The translations under genes and the position numbers were made by a program. The notes beneath the pieces are model-generated. The model saw only the letters and a program-made list of their open reading frames with translations. It made no database searches and was not told where the DNA came from. Below are positions 12,830 through 23,777 of a stretch of 64,000 nt of DNA, piece after piece. The stretch covers positions 24,568,578 to 24,632,577 of the forward strand of contig OU015533.1 in the NCBI GenBank assembly GCA_907165065.1, given 5' to 3'. Origin of the DNA: Caprimulgus europaeus. Its lineage: Eukaryota; Chordata; Aves; Caprimulgiformes; Caprimulgidae. Each line of letters starts with the position of its first letter. Position 1 is the stretch's first letter.

Positions 12830-13110
12830 TGTGAACGTGAACTCCTGTGAGCGAGCTCACGATGTGCGTGTGTGCGCGGTGCCCCAGCATTTCTAGCAGA
12901 GGCTGCCCAGCGCTCCATGCGGTTAAGTAAACACAGCATGGCTGCTGGGGCATGCAGCCAAGGCTGAGGCCGGGAGGAGGGGATGAGGCTGGGAGGAAAT
13001 AAGAGCAAATTCCTCTGAAATGATCTGACAGGAAATGACAGAGTGTCAGCCTTATACAACCACACTGCGCGCGAGAGAGAGAGGGTGGGAGAAGTTCTTC
13101 CTAAACACAG
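12830..13110. promoter_or_regulatory. Locally GC/CpG-enriched segment, possible regulatory island
   Basis: This 0.28-kb segment stands out from AT-rich flanks. It contains clusters of CpG (gagcgagctcacgatgtgcg, gtgtgcgcggtgcc, ctgcgcgcgagagaga), a purine-rich run (ggccgggaggaggggatgag, then gctgggaggaaataag) and alternating pyrimidine/purine gtgcgtgtgtgcgcg. Retention of CpG in a CpG-poor background is consistent with an enhancer or minor promoter. A TATA-like cataaatagga lies downstream at about 13278-13288. No transcription start can be assigned from sequence alone. Confidence 0.3.
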
Positions 13111-14521
13111 AGTGGTGCCAGATCTCAGTAGGTGAGGATGATGAAATAATAAAGCATTTCCCGTGTGTGTTTTTCATTAGCCCTGTTTTGTTTTTCTTCC
13201 AAGTGCTGTGGAAACAGAACAGAAGCCCATGTTTCAGCCAGGACTGCAATGGCCTCCTCCCGTGGGAGTAGCAGCTGCATAAATAGGAGGGAAGCCCTCA
13301 GTGGAATTGCTTCCAACACCTTTCTAATGGAAATAATGATTTGCAAAGCCCAGTTTATACCTTTGCCACATAATTAGTAGCCAAGATTAAAAACATTGTT
13401 CCAACTCCCAGCATCCTTGAAATCTGGCAAGACCTTAAATATTCCACTGTGTTCCAAAAAGGTAGCCCATAAGTGATCATTGTAAGGACAGTCTTGGCCA
13501 GTTGAGTCAAGCCCTTGAATCAGTCAACACTTATTATATGGAAATTAACCAGTTTGATGTCAATTAGTGGAAATTTGTTAGCAGACATAACCTATGAGAC
13601 ACTTTATTTTGAATTCCTAGCTCTCATTGAAGCTAGCTAAGATGGGGCCGAGGACCAAACCACATGTTTCCTAAGACCCAGAGCAGGTTGAAGGGAAGCT
13701 GTACCAAAATATGCAAAACTTTCTCTGTTTATTAGGCACAAGAAGAACAAGGAACTGGATATTGTTTTTTTCCTTATAAAGAGTCAATTTCTGGTCACAG
13801 ATTTGAGTGCATAACAGTATATTCTGTAAGTGTGGATACTGAGCACTGAAGAAAAAGTTGTTGCTAGACTAATAGCAATACTGCAATACCTACCCTCACT
13901 TCATGCTACTTTTAAAACAAAACTGTTTTTCCACCACGTTCTTATAAACTGTATTCTTACATTAAGAAAGTTGAAGTTTCTAAATTAAAATTTCTGACTT
14001 GATCATTAATTTTACTCCTAAGAATAAATTTTAAAAATAAAAATTTTGGCTAGCTGCTCAAGCCAGAAGGGGTGACAAAAGATTTCCTTAAGGCTTAAGA
14101 ACATTACCTGTCTGGCCCATGGGGCAGATTTGACCTTACTGTAAACCCTACCTTTTGTTAAAATTAATAAAGTACCCTCACATAACATTTTACCTGAATA
14201 TAGCAGCATCCAGTGTAACAGCCTGCTGCTATATCATTCAAATTAACTATTAGAACTGTGAGTTCAGTCACAAAGCTTCACAGCAATCCTAAAACAATCA
14301 GAGCTAAGAAATGAGCACAAGATCAGAATCTTGCTATAATATGAAAAACTCCTGTCAGTTTTGAAGCCAAGGTTTCCACACAGCTTGTGGAAACTTCTCT
14401 GTAACTCCTATTAACTGACCATGACACATGCAGCATGTTACCCTCCCATACAAATGGGTGTTCCTAAAAAAATGAGCCTGATGTTGCCTTCTAGAGTGCA
14501 CGTTCACCAATTCATTATTTG
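13111..14521. other. Non-coding sequence, nothing recognised
   Basis: Four short open frames overlap on both strands at 13035-13377. The overlap reflects the locally lower AT content, not a gene. No repeats were recognised. Confidence 0.5.
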
Positions 14522-14545
14522 CAATAACATTGGCCAATGTTATTG
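14522..14545. repeat. Perfect 24-bp palindrome with back-to-back CCAAT motifs
   Basis: The sequence caataacattgg is followed immediately by its exact reverse complement ccaatgttattg with no spacer. The centre reads ATTGGCCAAT, that is, two CCAAT-type motifs in opposite orientation around a GGCC core. The palindrome ends cleanly, with the flanking bases g and a not pairing. It could be a dimeric transcription-factor site or a cruciform-prone point. Confidence 0.9.
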
Positions 14546-14943
14546 AAATGTCCAGAGTTCAAACTTTTACCTGAATGGAAATGTCTGTTAAAAATAAGTG
14601 TTCTAAAAATTCTCTGAAGCATTTTAAGTTGCTAGGAATACTTTTTCTGCTTGTTTAATTTATATAAACAGTTATTAAATGAGCCATTCAATGTAGTGCA
14701 GTACGATACTTCCAGAAGTTGACAATGCAGACACCACTGTCAAACTATAATGTCTTTCCTTTGATACTGATAGGGGTTCTGTAACCTACATGATCAATGC
14801 AATTTATCACCAGATTCAGGCAGTGACAGCACTTACTTGAGAACAGCCTGATAAAGTTGCAATTATTTCTTGATACTGTTGGCCATCCAAGCTTCTATAA
14901 TGTCACTAGTAAGAACTGCTTCTAAGGCCAGCAGCCTCTTTTG
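14546..14943. other. Non-coding AT-rich spacer
   Basis: Nothing recognised between the palindrome and the first copy of the local duplication. Confidence 0.5.
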
Positions 14944-15080
14944 GAAGGGTCATGTTTATGCATGATCATATAGCTAGATTCAGTACTGTGTAATATCATT
15001 GGAAAAAACAGGCTAACATAAAATAAAACATCTCTCTGCCCTTATTGAAGTAAATTTAAATCTTAACAATAAGCATTGTT
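14944..15080 (+). repeat. Direct repeat, copy 1 of 2
   Basis: This 137-bp copy shares several long blocks with 15892-16026, in order: gtcatgtttatgcatga, atagcta, attcagtac, tatcattggaaaaaa, ctaacataaaat, aatttaaatct and aacaataagcattgtt. My estimate is about 80-85% identity with one or two small gaps. The copies start 948 bp apart. The sequence is not a family I recognise. It is either an old local duplication or two insertions of an uncharacterised repeat. Confidence 0.85.
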
Positions 15081-15891
15081 TGTCCTACACATTTAGTAAA
15101 ATAGCCATGTTATTTTAAAATATGGGCAAACCTTGTTTCTCTCAAAATTAAAGATAGCAGTGCCATAAATGTTAAAAGATTAGAAATGTGTAAAATTTAT
15201 TACAGGGTGCCTAGAGATTGTTCATTAAGTAATGGGTCTGTACATTGCTTCTGAAACAGATGCATAAGTGGTAGTAGAGTAAAATCGATTTATGAAAGAA
15301 CGTATTTCAATTATGATCAGTATGTTTTGCATAAAAGTTTTAAGTATATAGCAAAAAAATATGGATCACACTCTGAGGTACTTTTCATCTCTGTGAATGG
15401 TGTCAGAGACTACAGTAAAGTCCCATTTGGAGACTGAGTATCTGGATAAAACCTTGACTCTCTTGAACTTTAAGGGAATATTGCTATCCACCTTAGTGGA
15501 TGCAAGACTTCAATTATGGAATTTAATTTCTGCAGTAGTAGAAAGTGTATATTCAACCAGTAGTCCGAGGGCACGTTCTTCAGCCAACAGGCAGGTATAT
15601 TTACTGTGGAACTACCAGGGTAGTTATTAGAACCATATTTCCTTGGTTTCCAGAAGCTGTTAACTTGGTCTCACAGTTCCAAGATGAAGCCCCTGTTGTA
15701 GGACTCAAATACTTTATGTTGCTACAATACTTTCTCAATTTACATGGTAACATGGATAGTTTTCAAAATATCAACAAAATGTTCCAAAAATAAGAATTAT
15801 TTTTTAAAAACAAGTCCTTAACAACACATTTAATTTCTCCTAAAGCAATTAGTGTCGTTGTTATTGATGTCAAAGACTCTCATTAGCTTTA
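15081..15891. other. Non-coding spacer between the two direct repeats
   Basis: No gene is recognised. The two plus-strand open frames (15397-15630 and 15545-15793) overlap and carry no domain signature. I could not see the flanks of copy 1 repeated next to copy 2, so the duplication appears confined to the 137-bp core. Confidence 0.5.
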
Positions 15892-16026
15892 GAAGAGTCA
15901 TGTTTATGCATGACCACATAGCTACATTCAGTACCCTGTAGTATCATTGGAAAAAAGATGCTAACATAAAATAGTCTTTCTTTATCCTTGTTTATGTGAA
16001 TTTAAATCTGAACAATAAGCATTGTT
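15892..16026 (+). repeat. Direct repeat, copy 2 of 2
   Basis: This is the partner of 14944-15080. It has the same orientation and the same order of blocks. It carries a short deletion after ctaacataaaat (the equivalent of aaaaca is missing) and scattered substitutions, so the two copies have diverged for a long time. Confidence 0.85.
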
Positions 16027-16563
16027 AAAAAGAAAGTATTTATATTTGTAGAGAGCAGCTTATTAATACCTGAGATTATGAAAATGGCCTACCTGTAAAT
16101 AGGGGACAAAATTCTAACTCTGATTCAGCATTTCATTGATGACTAAAAGTGGGTTTAGGTGATTAATGATTAATGCTTAGTGAATAAAAGCAAAAACTTC
16201 TGGTGGTGCTGCTGTAAGCTAGGCTAGCTATATTACTTGTTCCAGTCTCTGCAACTGCTTCCCATCTTAGAGCACCAGCAGGAAGCCTGACATTTCATAA
16301 TGGTCTGCAGCTTTAAGGAGAAAACCACTTGCAATATCAATTGCACTGTGCGGGTGTTGCTGGCACTAGGCAGAGGTAACAGGCCTCCACATTCAGTGAT
16401 ATCTGCATACATTGTATTACACATAGTTTCTGTTAACTGGGAGAGCAAAGGAAACCTCTGATATTTCATATTTTAATTGTATGGAATGTTTTCCTGAGGA
16501 TGTAAACAGCATGTCATTGACGGTACACACAGATGATATTAACCTTCTCTGGTATAATTTCAG
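16027..16563. other. Non-coding sequence
   Basis: Nothing recognised. The two minus-strand frames at 16233-16599 are short and without motifs. A run of homeodomain-type core motifs (gattaatgattaatgc) sits around 16160-16177. Confidence 0.45.
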
Positions 16564-16616
16564 TGGCACTTCATTACAGTTTTTCCAGTGAAGTGCCACT
16601 TCATTACATTTTTTCC
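16564..16616 (+). repeat. 30-bp tandem duplication
   Basis: The string tggcacttcattacag, then tttttcc, is repeated 30 bp later as tgccacttcattacat, then tttttcc. Only two substitutions separate the compared 23-bp blocks. Two units are present, and the flanks diverge at once. Confidence 0.85.
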
Positions 16617-16685
16617 GTAAGGCACATGTTTCAGGGTATATCTATATTGCGTTATAAGAACACATACAGTTTCTTACGGGAGACG

Positions 16686-16705
16686 GCTGTTTATGGATAA
16701 ACAGC
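16686..16705. repeat. Short perfect inverted repeat
   Basis: Arms gctgttta (16686-16693) and taaacagc (16698-16705) enclose a tgga loop. There is no T-run or other evidence for a terminator, and in vertebrate DNA such a stem has no default function. Confidence 0.7.
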
Positions 16706-17540
16706 ATCTCTTAAAGATATAAGTCTTTATCCAAGGAAAGGACAGATGTTTTAAAGAGACAGAAACATCATGTTTTGGGCCCTTAGGATGCAGGCTAGTA
16801 ATCCCAAAATCTCCTTTGGGTTGTTCCCATCCTCATCTCACTTCTGCATTTTTGTCATGTCGGAGTACAGAGGACAGGCCACCGGCAGTTGTGTGTGTCA
16901 GTACAAACAAACTAAAACTATTAAAATACCTCAAATCACATATGTAAGACTCTGATACTGAGAAAATGTACAAAGAAAATTTTTTTTCATACTCATTTAG
17001 ATATCTGCTTTGACACTGTTTTTATTTGACCCTGTACTCATTGCCTCAGATGGCAAACACCAACATGTACATTTGGTATGAAACATTTGATAGATTATAT
17101 ATCTCAAAGCATCTTTTCCTTTCAGTCTAATGTTTCCTATAATTTTGCACCAGAACTATTCAGAAAGAACATTTATAAGGTTACAAAGCCAAGCATGCCA
17201 AAGTTAAGAAAATCTAGAATAATGGATGTCTATACAAAACTAATTCAAACCTCTTGTATGTATGCACCTAATCAAAGCCTTTAGTTATATGACTGCATGC
17301 TATTTTTGTCACAAGTTCCACAACATTTTTCTCAAGTTCCAGGATGCGGTAATATGTGATATACAGGGTGAGGAGTGACCACTAAATAAGAAGCTCTTGA
17401 ATCATCAATTTTTCCATTATTGCCAGTGTGTGGTCCCACAAATTATTTCCTATGCACAATTCAAAGCATGTTCTGAAGACAGAAGTCCTCATTTAATCAG
17501 GTAAATGCCTGTGGTCCTTATCAACACAGCACTTACTTTC
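16706..17540. other. Non-coding sequence, nothing recognised
   Basis: Short frames at 16770-16955 and 17078-17284 (plus strand) are without recognisable features. Confidence 0.5.
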
Positions 17541-17630
17541 TGTAAAGCACTTATCCTCTTACTATCTCTTTGAGGTAAATAAGCATTACTATCTCTATTT
17601 CACAGCTGTTGACTTAAGGTAGATTGATAT
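17541..17630 (+). repeat. Old L2/L3-type LINE 3' fragment
   Basis: The string tgtaaagcacttatcctc, then ctttgaggtaaataagcatt and actatctctatttcacag, follows the order of the L3/L2-like 3' end known from amniotes (TGTAAAGCGCTTTGAGATCC, then AAGTATTATTATC, then CCATTTTACAGATG). Identity is modest and the boundaries are approximate. It is called from memory of the consensus. Confidence 0.5.
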
Positions 17631-20600
17631 TAAAATTAGAAGTTTGCAATAAATTTGGCTGCCCATTTTAGATGGTTAATTTTCGCAAGAGAGAGCAGGA
17701 GTGATTGGTAATATGTAGAACTTCATGTATTCAAAATTCAGCTGCTAGTGACTTTTGCTGTGAGCACTCTTGGGTGCTGAAAGTCACAGCACATAAGAGT
17801 TATTGACCACATGCAAATTTGCTGCAGAGCAAGATACATGGCATCACTAAGACATTGTATGGCAGAGATGAACCCAGGAAGATCCATGGAGAGTTTTCCT
17901 CTGGATGACCTTAATTTTAATTCCTATTTTTTGATCAGTGATTTCAAAGGTAGTCTAGTTCTGCCACAGCCCTCATCTGGAGCCCTGGTCTTGGGAGAAT
18001 TACCTTAGGTGAAGTTATCAGCTGTGGCTAACTTGTTCCAAACATCTGCGCTGAAGGAGGATGGACTAGATTGAAGTTTTACTATTTATTTGAGCTAAAT
18101 GGATATGAAATAAATAATATCCACAAGACTATTCCTTGCATAGCAGCAACAGCCAAGTTGTCCTGCCCTCAGGACAAGCCAATTGCCATAATAACAGTTT
18201 TCATTCACAGCTCAATGCATCATATTTTCAAAAGGTGAGTCAGTGTCACTCTCACTTTTTCAGACCCCCAGACCATTTGGGAGATGGTTTGTGATTCATG
18301 CAGCAAATTATTAACTAGACAGCAAGTGAGGGCCATGGACCTCACTACAGGGGTCTAGAATTCAGCTTGGTTATCGGGAAGAAAGAGACAAAAATAGCAC
18401 TGTACCATTGGTGCCTTGATGCATGTCATTGAATTGAGCGCTCTGTTAGATTAAAAGACATCCAGATGTCCACAGCCTTAAAAGCCATCACAGTAGTCAA
18501 GAATTTGCATATTGCTATCATTAATCTGAGCACACTGTGTTGCATGGGGGTAGTTATAGCTGTAGGTCCCTTGAGGTTTTCTCCTCTGCTCTGGGAACAC
18601 ACTGCTGCCCATGTTCTATGGGCTGTGAATCCAACCTGCTGCAGTCTGTGGGAAGGAGGATGTGGAAGAAATACAACCTCTTTAAGGTGAAGTGTCAGTG
18701 CCAGATAAGCCATGCTGAGTTTTCTTGTCTTTGTAAACAAGATCTTGGGAGGGTATACAGGTTCTCAGTGTTGGCAGCTTTGCACTTACAGTAGAACATT
18801 ATTATCCTTCTGCACCAAAGTACAAGTAAGCTTTGGCCAAACAACAAAAGATTTACTGCTTGGTCAATTTGTTTTTAAATACAGCTTAAATAAATTTCAC
18901 CAAAGCACACATCATAACAGAATATCTTATGGAAAAATCCTTTAAATGCCTTGGATTTATTAAGTCTCTGTGTTATATTAGTTGGAAACATCAAAACAGA
19001 GAAACTGGTTTTGAGGGCTAGATACTGCAGTCTTTTTTACCATTTAGCTGAAATGGTATTAGCAATTACACCAGCTAATATTAATTATTATAAAGTGAAA
19101 TTCAATCTCCTGCATTTTAGTTTATAGTTACCATTCTTAAAGAGGTATTACTATTCTTATCTGTACCAGAAGCTCTAATATATTTTAGGTTTTAAGCACC
19201 ACAAGCCGAACAATCATAACAGTGCATTGAGCCGGGAACAAAATATCCCCTGATGTTGTAGATGCTTAAACCTAGATGGAGGTGGTGAGGGCGTGAAGCA
19301 ACTACTATCATGCTGATCTACATGCTGAGATAAAGGCTCAATAAAATGCCAGTTATGATGTCTGGTTGTTATAATGAAGCACAATCCATTTTTTTTCCCT
19401 GAAAATAAAGCAGCAAATTTTTGATGTGGAAAGAAATAACAGCTTCTTAGCTGTTCCCTTTCAAGAAAATATTTAGTGTAAAAATATGAGGAACTGGTGA
19501 ACTCGAAGTTGACAAGTGATAAGAGGACAATGTAAGAAAAACAGGTAGAAAACTGTCACAGCAGGTTGTGCTTAACTTCAGCAGATGGGAGAGAGGGAAG
19601 ACATCTGTAAGGCTCTAAGCATGGTTCCTAGCACCTCTGAAATAGACCCTGAAGAGCAAAGAGCTGAAACCTTTTCTGCCTTGTAAACCATTCTTATAGT
19701 CAGCATCAAAATGCTGCATCAGCTTGGAGTTCTGGTTTTATTCTGTCAGCAACACAGTGAAGGCATGAATAGGGTACAGAACAGCCTATACACATACTGC
19801 CACATTTGGAGATTACTTCAAGCCAGAGAAGCTTCCAAGCTGCTAGTCTACATCAGAAGTGTTTTTTCAGATAGTGCAGAGCATGTTGAGGAATGACCAA
19901 GTTTTATCTCAAACACAAACCTTGTGAAGTGCATCATTCCTCTTGTCTGCTTTAATTCTTCAGGAAACACAAATGTTGAACTGCTCCAAAGGCTACTCTA
20001 CATCCCTGTAAGTTGTCCTTCAGTGCTTCCTAAATTAGGCAGCAAATACACATCCTAATTTGCACATAAAGGATCTGTGGCAAAAATCATATTTCTTCCA
20101 TGTAATTGGTTTTCTTTTAATCCTGACCATAATGTATATCATTCTTGATGAACTGCTTCAAATACGCTTTGAACTAGGATTTTTTTAAAATGTTAAATAA
20201 TGAAAAATGCCATCTTATTTTACTGCTTACATCAAGATTCAGAGAGATGAAGAGCAGTGACAGCATGGCTGTTCACCCGTAACCCTGGGACAGCAGGTAA
20301 ACTGACAGTGTGTAATTACTAAGAGGTGATATTAAGTTAAAACATATAGCTAAAGTAGTGCTATTGCATATGCATCCCTTGGTTTTCAAGGCAGTGTTTA
20401 AAATAAAAAACCTTCACTGAGACAGAAAAACTGCTATAGTTATATCATAGCACACTGAGTTGCAAACCTTTTAATGAAAGACATAATTCTTCTGCTGTCT
20501 GCATCATACTATATTGTCATGCAAAACACTTTAATGCATCGTGTAAATTATCTAAGGCTTTCTTAGTATGTATTACATTTCTTAATCATAGATATTGGGT

Positions 20601-22149
20601 GTAAAAAAAAAGAGAATTATGTGACATGCTGCAAAACAAATTGCTTAGTGTTAGCATATACTAGCTGGGTCTATATCTGAAAAATGCATGCATAGAAGGG
20701 TTGGAGTTTTTTTAAATGTTCAGAACTTGCTACTAAATGCATATGTTATCAGTGAAGCAAAAAATGACTAATCTGAAATGATGGTGATCTGATTTTCAGC
20801 CAATATCATCAGTTTAAAAGCAGGGGATCTAGATTACAGTCTGGATGATCTATTTATTCTGAATTTCAAAATATGCTTCATGTCTGGAAGAGGATGTATA
20901 TAAATAAACCAAATGTCTTCACCCACTTTTTCCATTCAATTACATTCAGTTTAGCTATAAAAGAGTTTTAAATGCAAATCTTGCTTTCAGCAATAAAATA
21001 AATTTGTTGCCAAGTTAGCAGACAGGTTTGTCTTGCTGTGTTTCACCAGCTGAACACTACTGGAGTGTAAATGGTGGACAATATCATCACTACCTTGTAA
21101 GCTGTGAGTTGCTTAGATGTCCCCTTTGAGAACAGGATCTGATGAGACATGCTATCAAATTTTCTGTCAAGTTTGATTGAAGGCAATGCTTATTTACATT
21201 ATATTAATGTTGACTAATTGGGAGTACTAAGCAAAGGGTGGAACTTAGCATATTCTATATTATTTATTTAGTAAAATTTCATTCAATTTGATGAGACATC
21301 TGCTTTGAATGCAACCTGAAAACCATATGTCAAACACTATCAAATAAACCAGAATCTGTGAAGGTCAAACTCTCGTGGCCCTTGCAAAAATATAAATGTA
21401 TATTCCAGTTGTGAGTACTGAGGAACAGGATCCCTCTAGACTGGTAGGCATTTAACATGAACTTCTGGTAATAAGACATACAGACATACACCCTAAAAAA
21501 GCTGAGATATGGCATTTAAAAATCAATTGATTGCAATCATCACATTTAATCATTACAGATATGCTGTATTCTATGTATAAGCTCTCAGCTCTCCAAAGCC
21601 CAAGTTTAAAAATGATTTTGTATGTGTTCTTTTTTGCTAATATACATATAGCGGTGCAGATTCTAAGAGACGTTGCCTACCTGGAGGTAGTGTTCTTCAA
21701 ATTTTAGTGGCCTTTGAATTATGTTCACTACCCCGGGCAGGGGTGGAGGAGACACACACACATGACAATGACAATGATACCAAACTATGTCTCCCATTGT
21801 GTACTGTTCAGTTTCTTTTGCAAGACCAAACTATAGTAATACTGTGAACTATATTACTAAATGCAAAGTATTACCAATTATAAGCAAGCATAGAAACATA
21901 TGCAATTAATTGTTAAGCAAAATTTACATGCTAAAATGCACATTTGTATAACAAACAAACCCCCCAGTTTTAATTAACATTAAGACCTTAAAAATAATTG
22001 ATTCTTATAGTGAAATGTAAATAGAAGTAATGTTGTAAAATAGACAACATCAAAAGACAGTAACACATTTTTAACAGAACACAAAAGGATCTAACAGGAA
22101 CTGCTTGTATATCTTTTGGTTTTTTATTCATACTATGGATGAATCACTG
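17631..22149. other. Long non-coding stretch
   Basis: No gene or recognisable repeat was found. Small features only: an 8-bp inverted repeat gtgacttt/aaagtcac at 17748-17755 and 17780-17787, and a donor-like aaaag|gtgagtc near 18236 without a convincing upstream exon. A mildly GC-richer patch around 18.55-18.70 kb has overlapping open frames on both strands, none with domain signatures. A short (ac)n run and two tgacaa units lie near 21.75 kb. Confidence 0.5.
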
Positions 22150-22370
22150 GCTGATGTTTGTGGCGGTTATTCATGACATGTCTGGTGGTGTTATGACCTT
22201 CCCTCTTTTATTGGTTTATTTGATGTTTGTGGTATTTTATATAATTGATTTATGCCTGGTGATATGTTTGGTAGCTTTCTAGTAATATACAATAGTGATT
22301 GTATGTCTGTGAGTGATGTTACATACTGCTGTTTGTGAGCTTTCTTGGCCAGGTCACCACTGTAAATAAA
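22150..22370 (+). other. G/T-rich strand-asymmetric segment
   Basis: The plus strand is strongly enriched in T and G (for example gatgtttgtggcggttattc, and later gatgtttgtggtattttata). The gatgtttgtgg block recurs about 70 bp apart with loosely similar sequence after it. This suggests a degenerate tandem duplication. The reverse strand has a 63-codon open frame (22382-22191) that probably only reflects the skew. Confidence 0.5.
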
Positions 22371-22738
22371 ATTCGTTCCCAATAGATATTTATGTGGTTA
22401 AAGATTTTGACTACTTGAGTGACTGATTGACTGGAAAACACTTGCTAGCAAGACATCAGGGTATCATAGAAAAATGTGCAATTTCTATTCAAAAGCCCCA
22501 CCATTTTCAATATTTAAAAGTGAAATAGGTATCATACCAATAGATGGTCACTTACCTTTTTACTTAGTTGTTCTGATGTGTGTAGGTGCCCACAGCATTT
22601 CATAGCCTTCTTCCTATGGCTTACAGTAATGTTGCAGCATTTGGATTGTTCTTAAGTAATTATCCTCCACATGCTTCCTCTGGTTCTCCAATGAGTCCTT
22701 TACTGAAAACTCTACCAGAAAGTATACTGGAATTGTCT
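22371..22738. other. Non-coding sequence
   Basis: A minus-strand donor-like aaaaag|gtaagtg lies near 22552-22560 without a clear exon. Otherwise nothing is recognised before the pyrimidine tract. Confidence 0.45.
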
Positions 22739-22830
22739 TTACCCCCCCCTCTCTCTCTCCCTCTCGGCTTTTCTCTGTCTCTCTGTTTCTTTCTTTCTTT
22801 GTTCCGTTGTTTCTTTCACTCTCTCTTTCT
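22739..22830 (+). repeat. Imperfect C/T-rich leader of the microsatellite
   Basis: The string acccccccct, then ctctctctccctctcggctt, then ttctttctttctttg shows older, decayed (CT)n and (TTTC)n units beside the purer (TTCC)n core. This is the usual pattern of an expanding pyrimidine microsatellite. Confidence 0.8.
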
Positions 22831-23040
22831 TTTCCTTCCTTCCTTCCTTCCTTCCTTCCTTCCTTCCTTCCTTCCTTCCTTCCTTCCTTCCTTCCTTCCT
22901 TCCTTCCTTCCTTCCTTCCTTCCTTCCTTCCTTCCTTCCTCCTCCTTCCTTCCTTCCTTCCTTCCTTCCTTCCTTCCTTCCTTCCTTCCTTCCTTCCTTC
23001 CTTCCTTCCTTCCTTCCTTCCTTCCTTCCTTCCTTCCTTC
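22831..23040 (+). repeat. (TTCC)n microsatellite, about 210 bp
   Basis: There are roughly 50 uninterrupted-looking ttcc units with a single break (cctcctcct, about 22937-22946). The right side passes into imperfect tttctgtcttt units. One strand is pure pyrimidine and the other pure purine over more than 200 bp, a mirror-symmetric composition able to form triplex H-DNA. The open frames here (for example 171 aa at 22586-23101 with SFLP repeats, and 110 aa of EGRK repeats on the minus strand) are only translated repeat. Confidence 0.98.
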
Positions 23041-23654
23041 GTCTTTCTGTCTTTCTATCTTGTTCTGTCATGTTTCTAAGACAACAAATAAGAATGAATA
23101 GTCCAACTACTACAGTGATGGCTTTTCAAAAAGAAAGTTCAAATTTGCTCTATAACACAGATTGCACAAATTACTCAATAACATTTTTTTTTATATGGTC
23201 CAGGCTTTGAGTTTCTGCAACAAAACCTTTAGAAATTCTTATCAATAGCACATTCAAACTATTCCGCACTGTCCAGCTAGAGAAAAGATTGCCAGTTTTT
23301 AGTTCATTACTGCCTGTGAACTTGTGATAATGAACACGTGCAACTTCTACCCAGATGTAGAAGCATTCAGAGAAGAATACAAATAGCACAGATCTTTCTT
23401 GGTTACACAGCAACCTGTTAGCAGTACCTCTGTTGTAAACTCTCCTCTCATTAGCATTTCCTGAGTCTGATTAACAGATGTTTGAGGGTCTTGGTACAGA
23501 TATAATTCCGTTCTATTTAAAGAGGCAAGGCCCTGCCTTGGTATCTCATCCAAAAATAATGCTCACTGTTGCACATTCATTGCCTCTCTGACTGAATGAA
23601 AGTTCAGCGCCGAGTGTAGGAACAAATTAGTTTATTAGATTTGGCTTTCCAAGG
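23041..23654. other. Non-coding sequence
   Basis: The decayed edge of the microsatellite ends by about 23065. Two overlapping minus-strand frames (23171-23413 and 23347-23553) are unrecognised. Nothing else is seen. Confidence 0.5.
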
Positions 23655-23777
23655 AAGGAAAATAAACAAAGCAAAGGACAGTGAGCTTAGCCCAGTTCCT
23701 GCCTTTGCAGGGGCAATCTCCTGTGATACTTCTGCTTCACAGCATCAGAAGTAGTCGTACGAATACTGTAAGCAAAG
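23655..23777 (+). repeat. Inverted repeat, left arm (123 bp)
   Basis: This arm runs from aaggaaaataaacaaagc to gtaagcaaag. It aligns without any gap to the reverse complement of 24507-24629. I count six differences (about 95% identity), and all six are transitions. The middle, from gtgagcttagcccagttcct to cttcacagcatcagaa, is identical. No homology extends beyond the arm on either side. It is unlike any repeat family I know. Confidence 0.95.

Noticed and set aside
22586..23101. 171-aa plus-strand frame (and 110-aa minus-strand frame) in the pyrimidine tract
   Set aside because: These are only (TTCC)n read as SFLP repeats or its complement as EGRK repeats. The frame is open because the repeat contains no stop codon.
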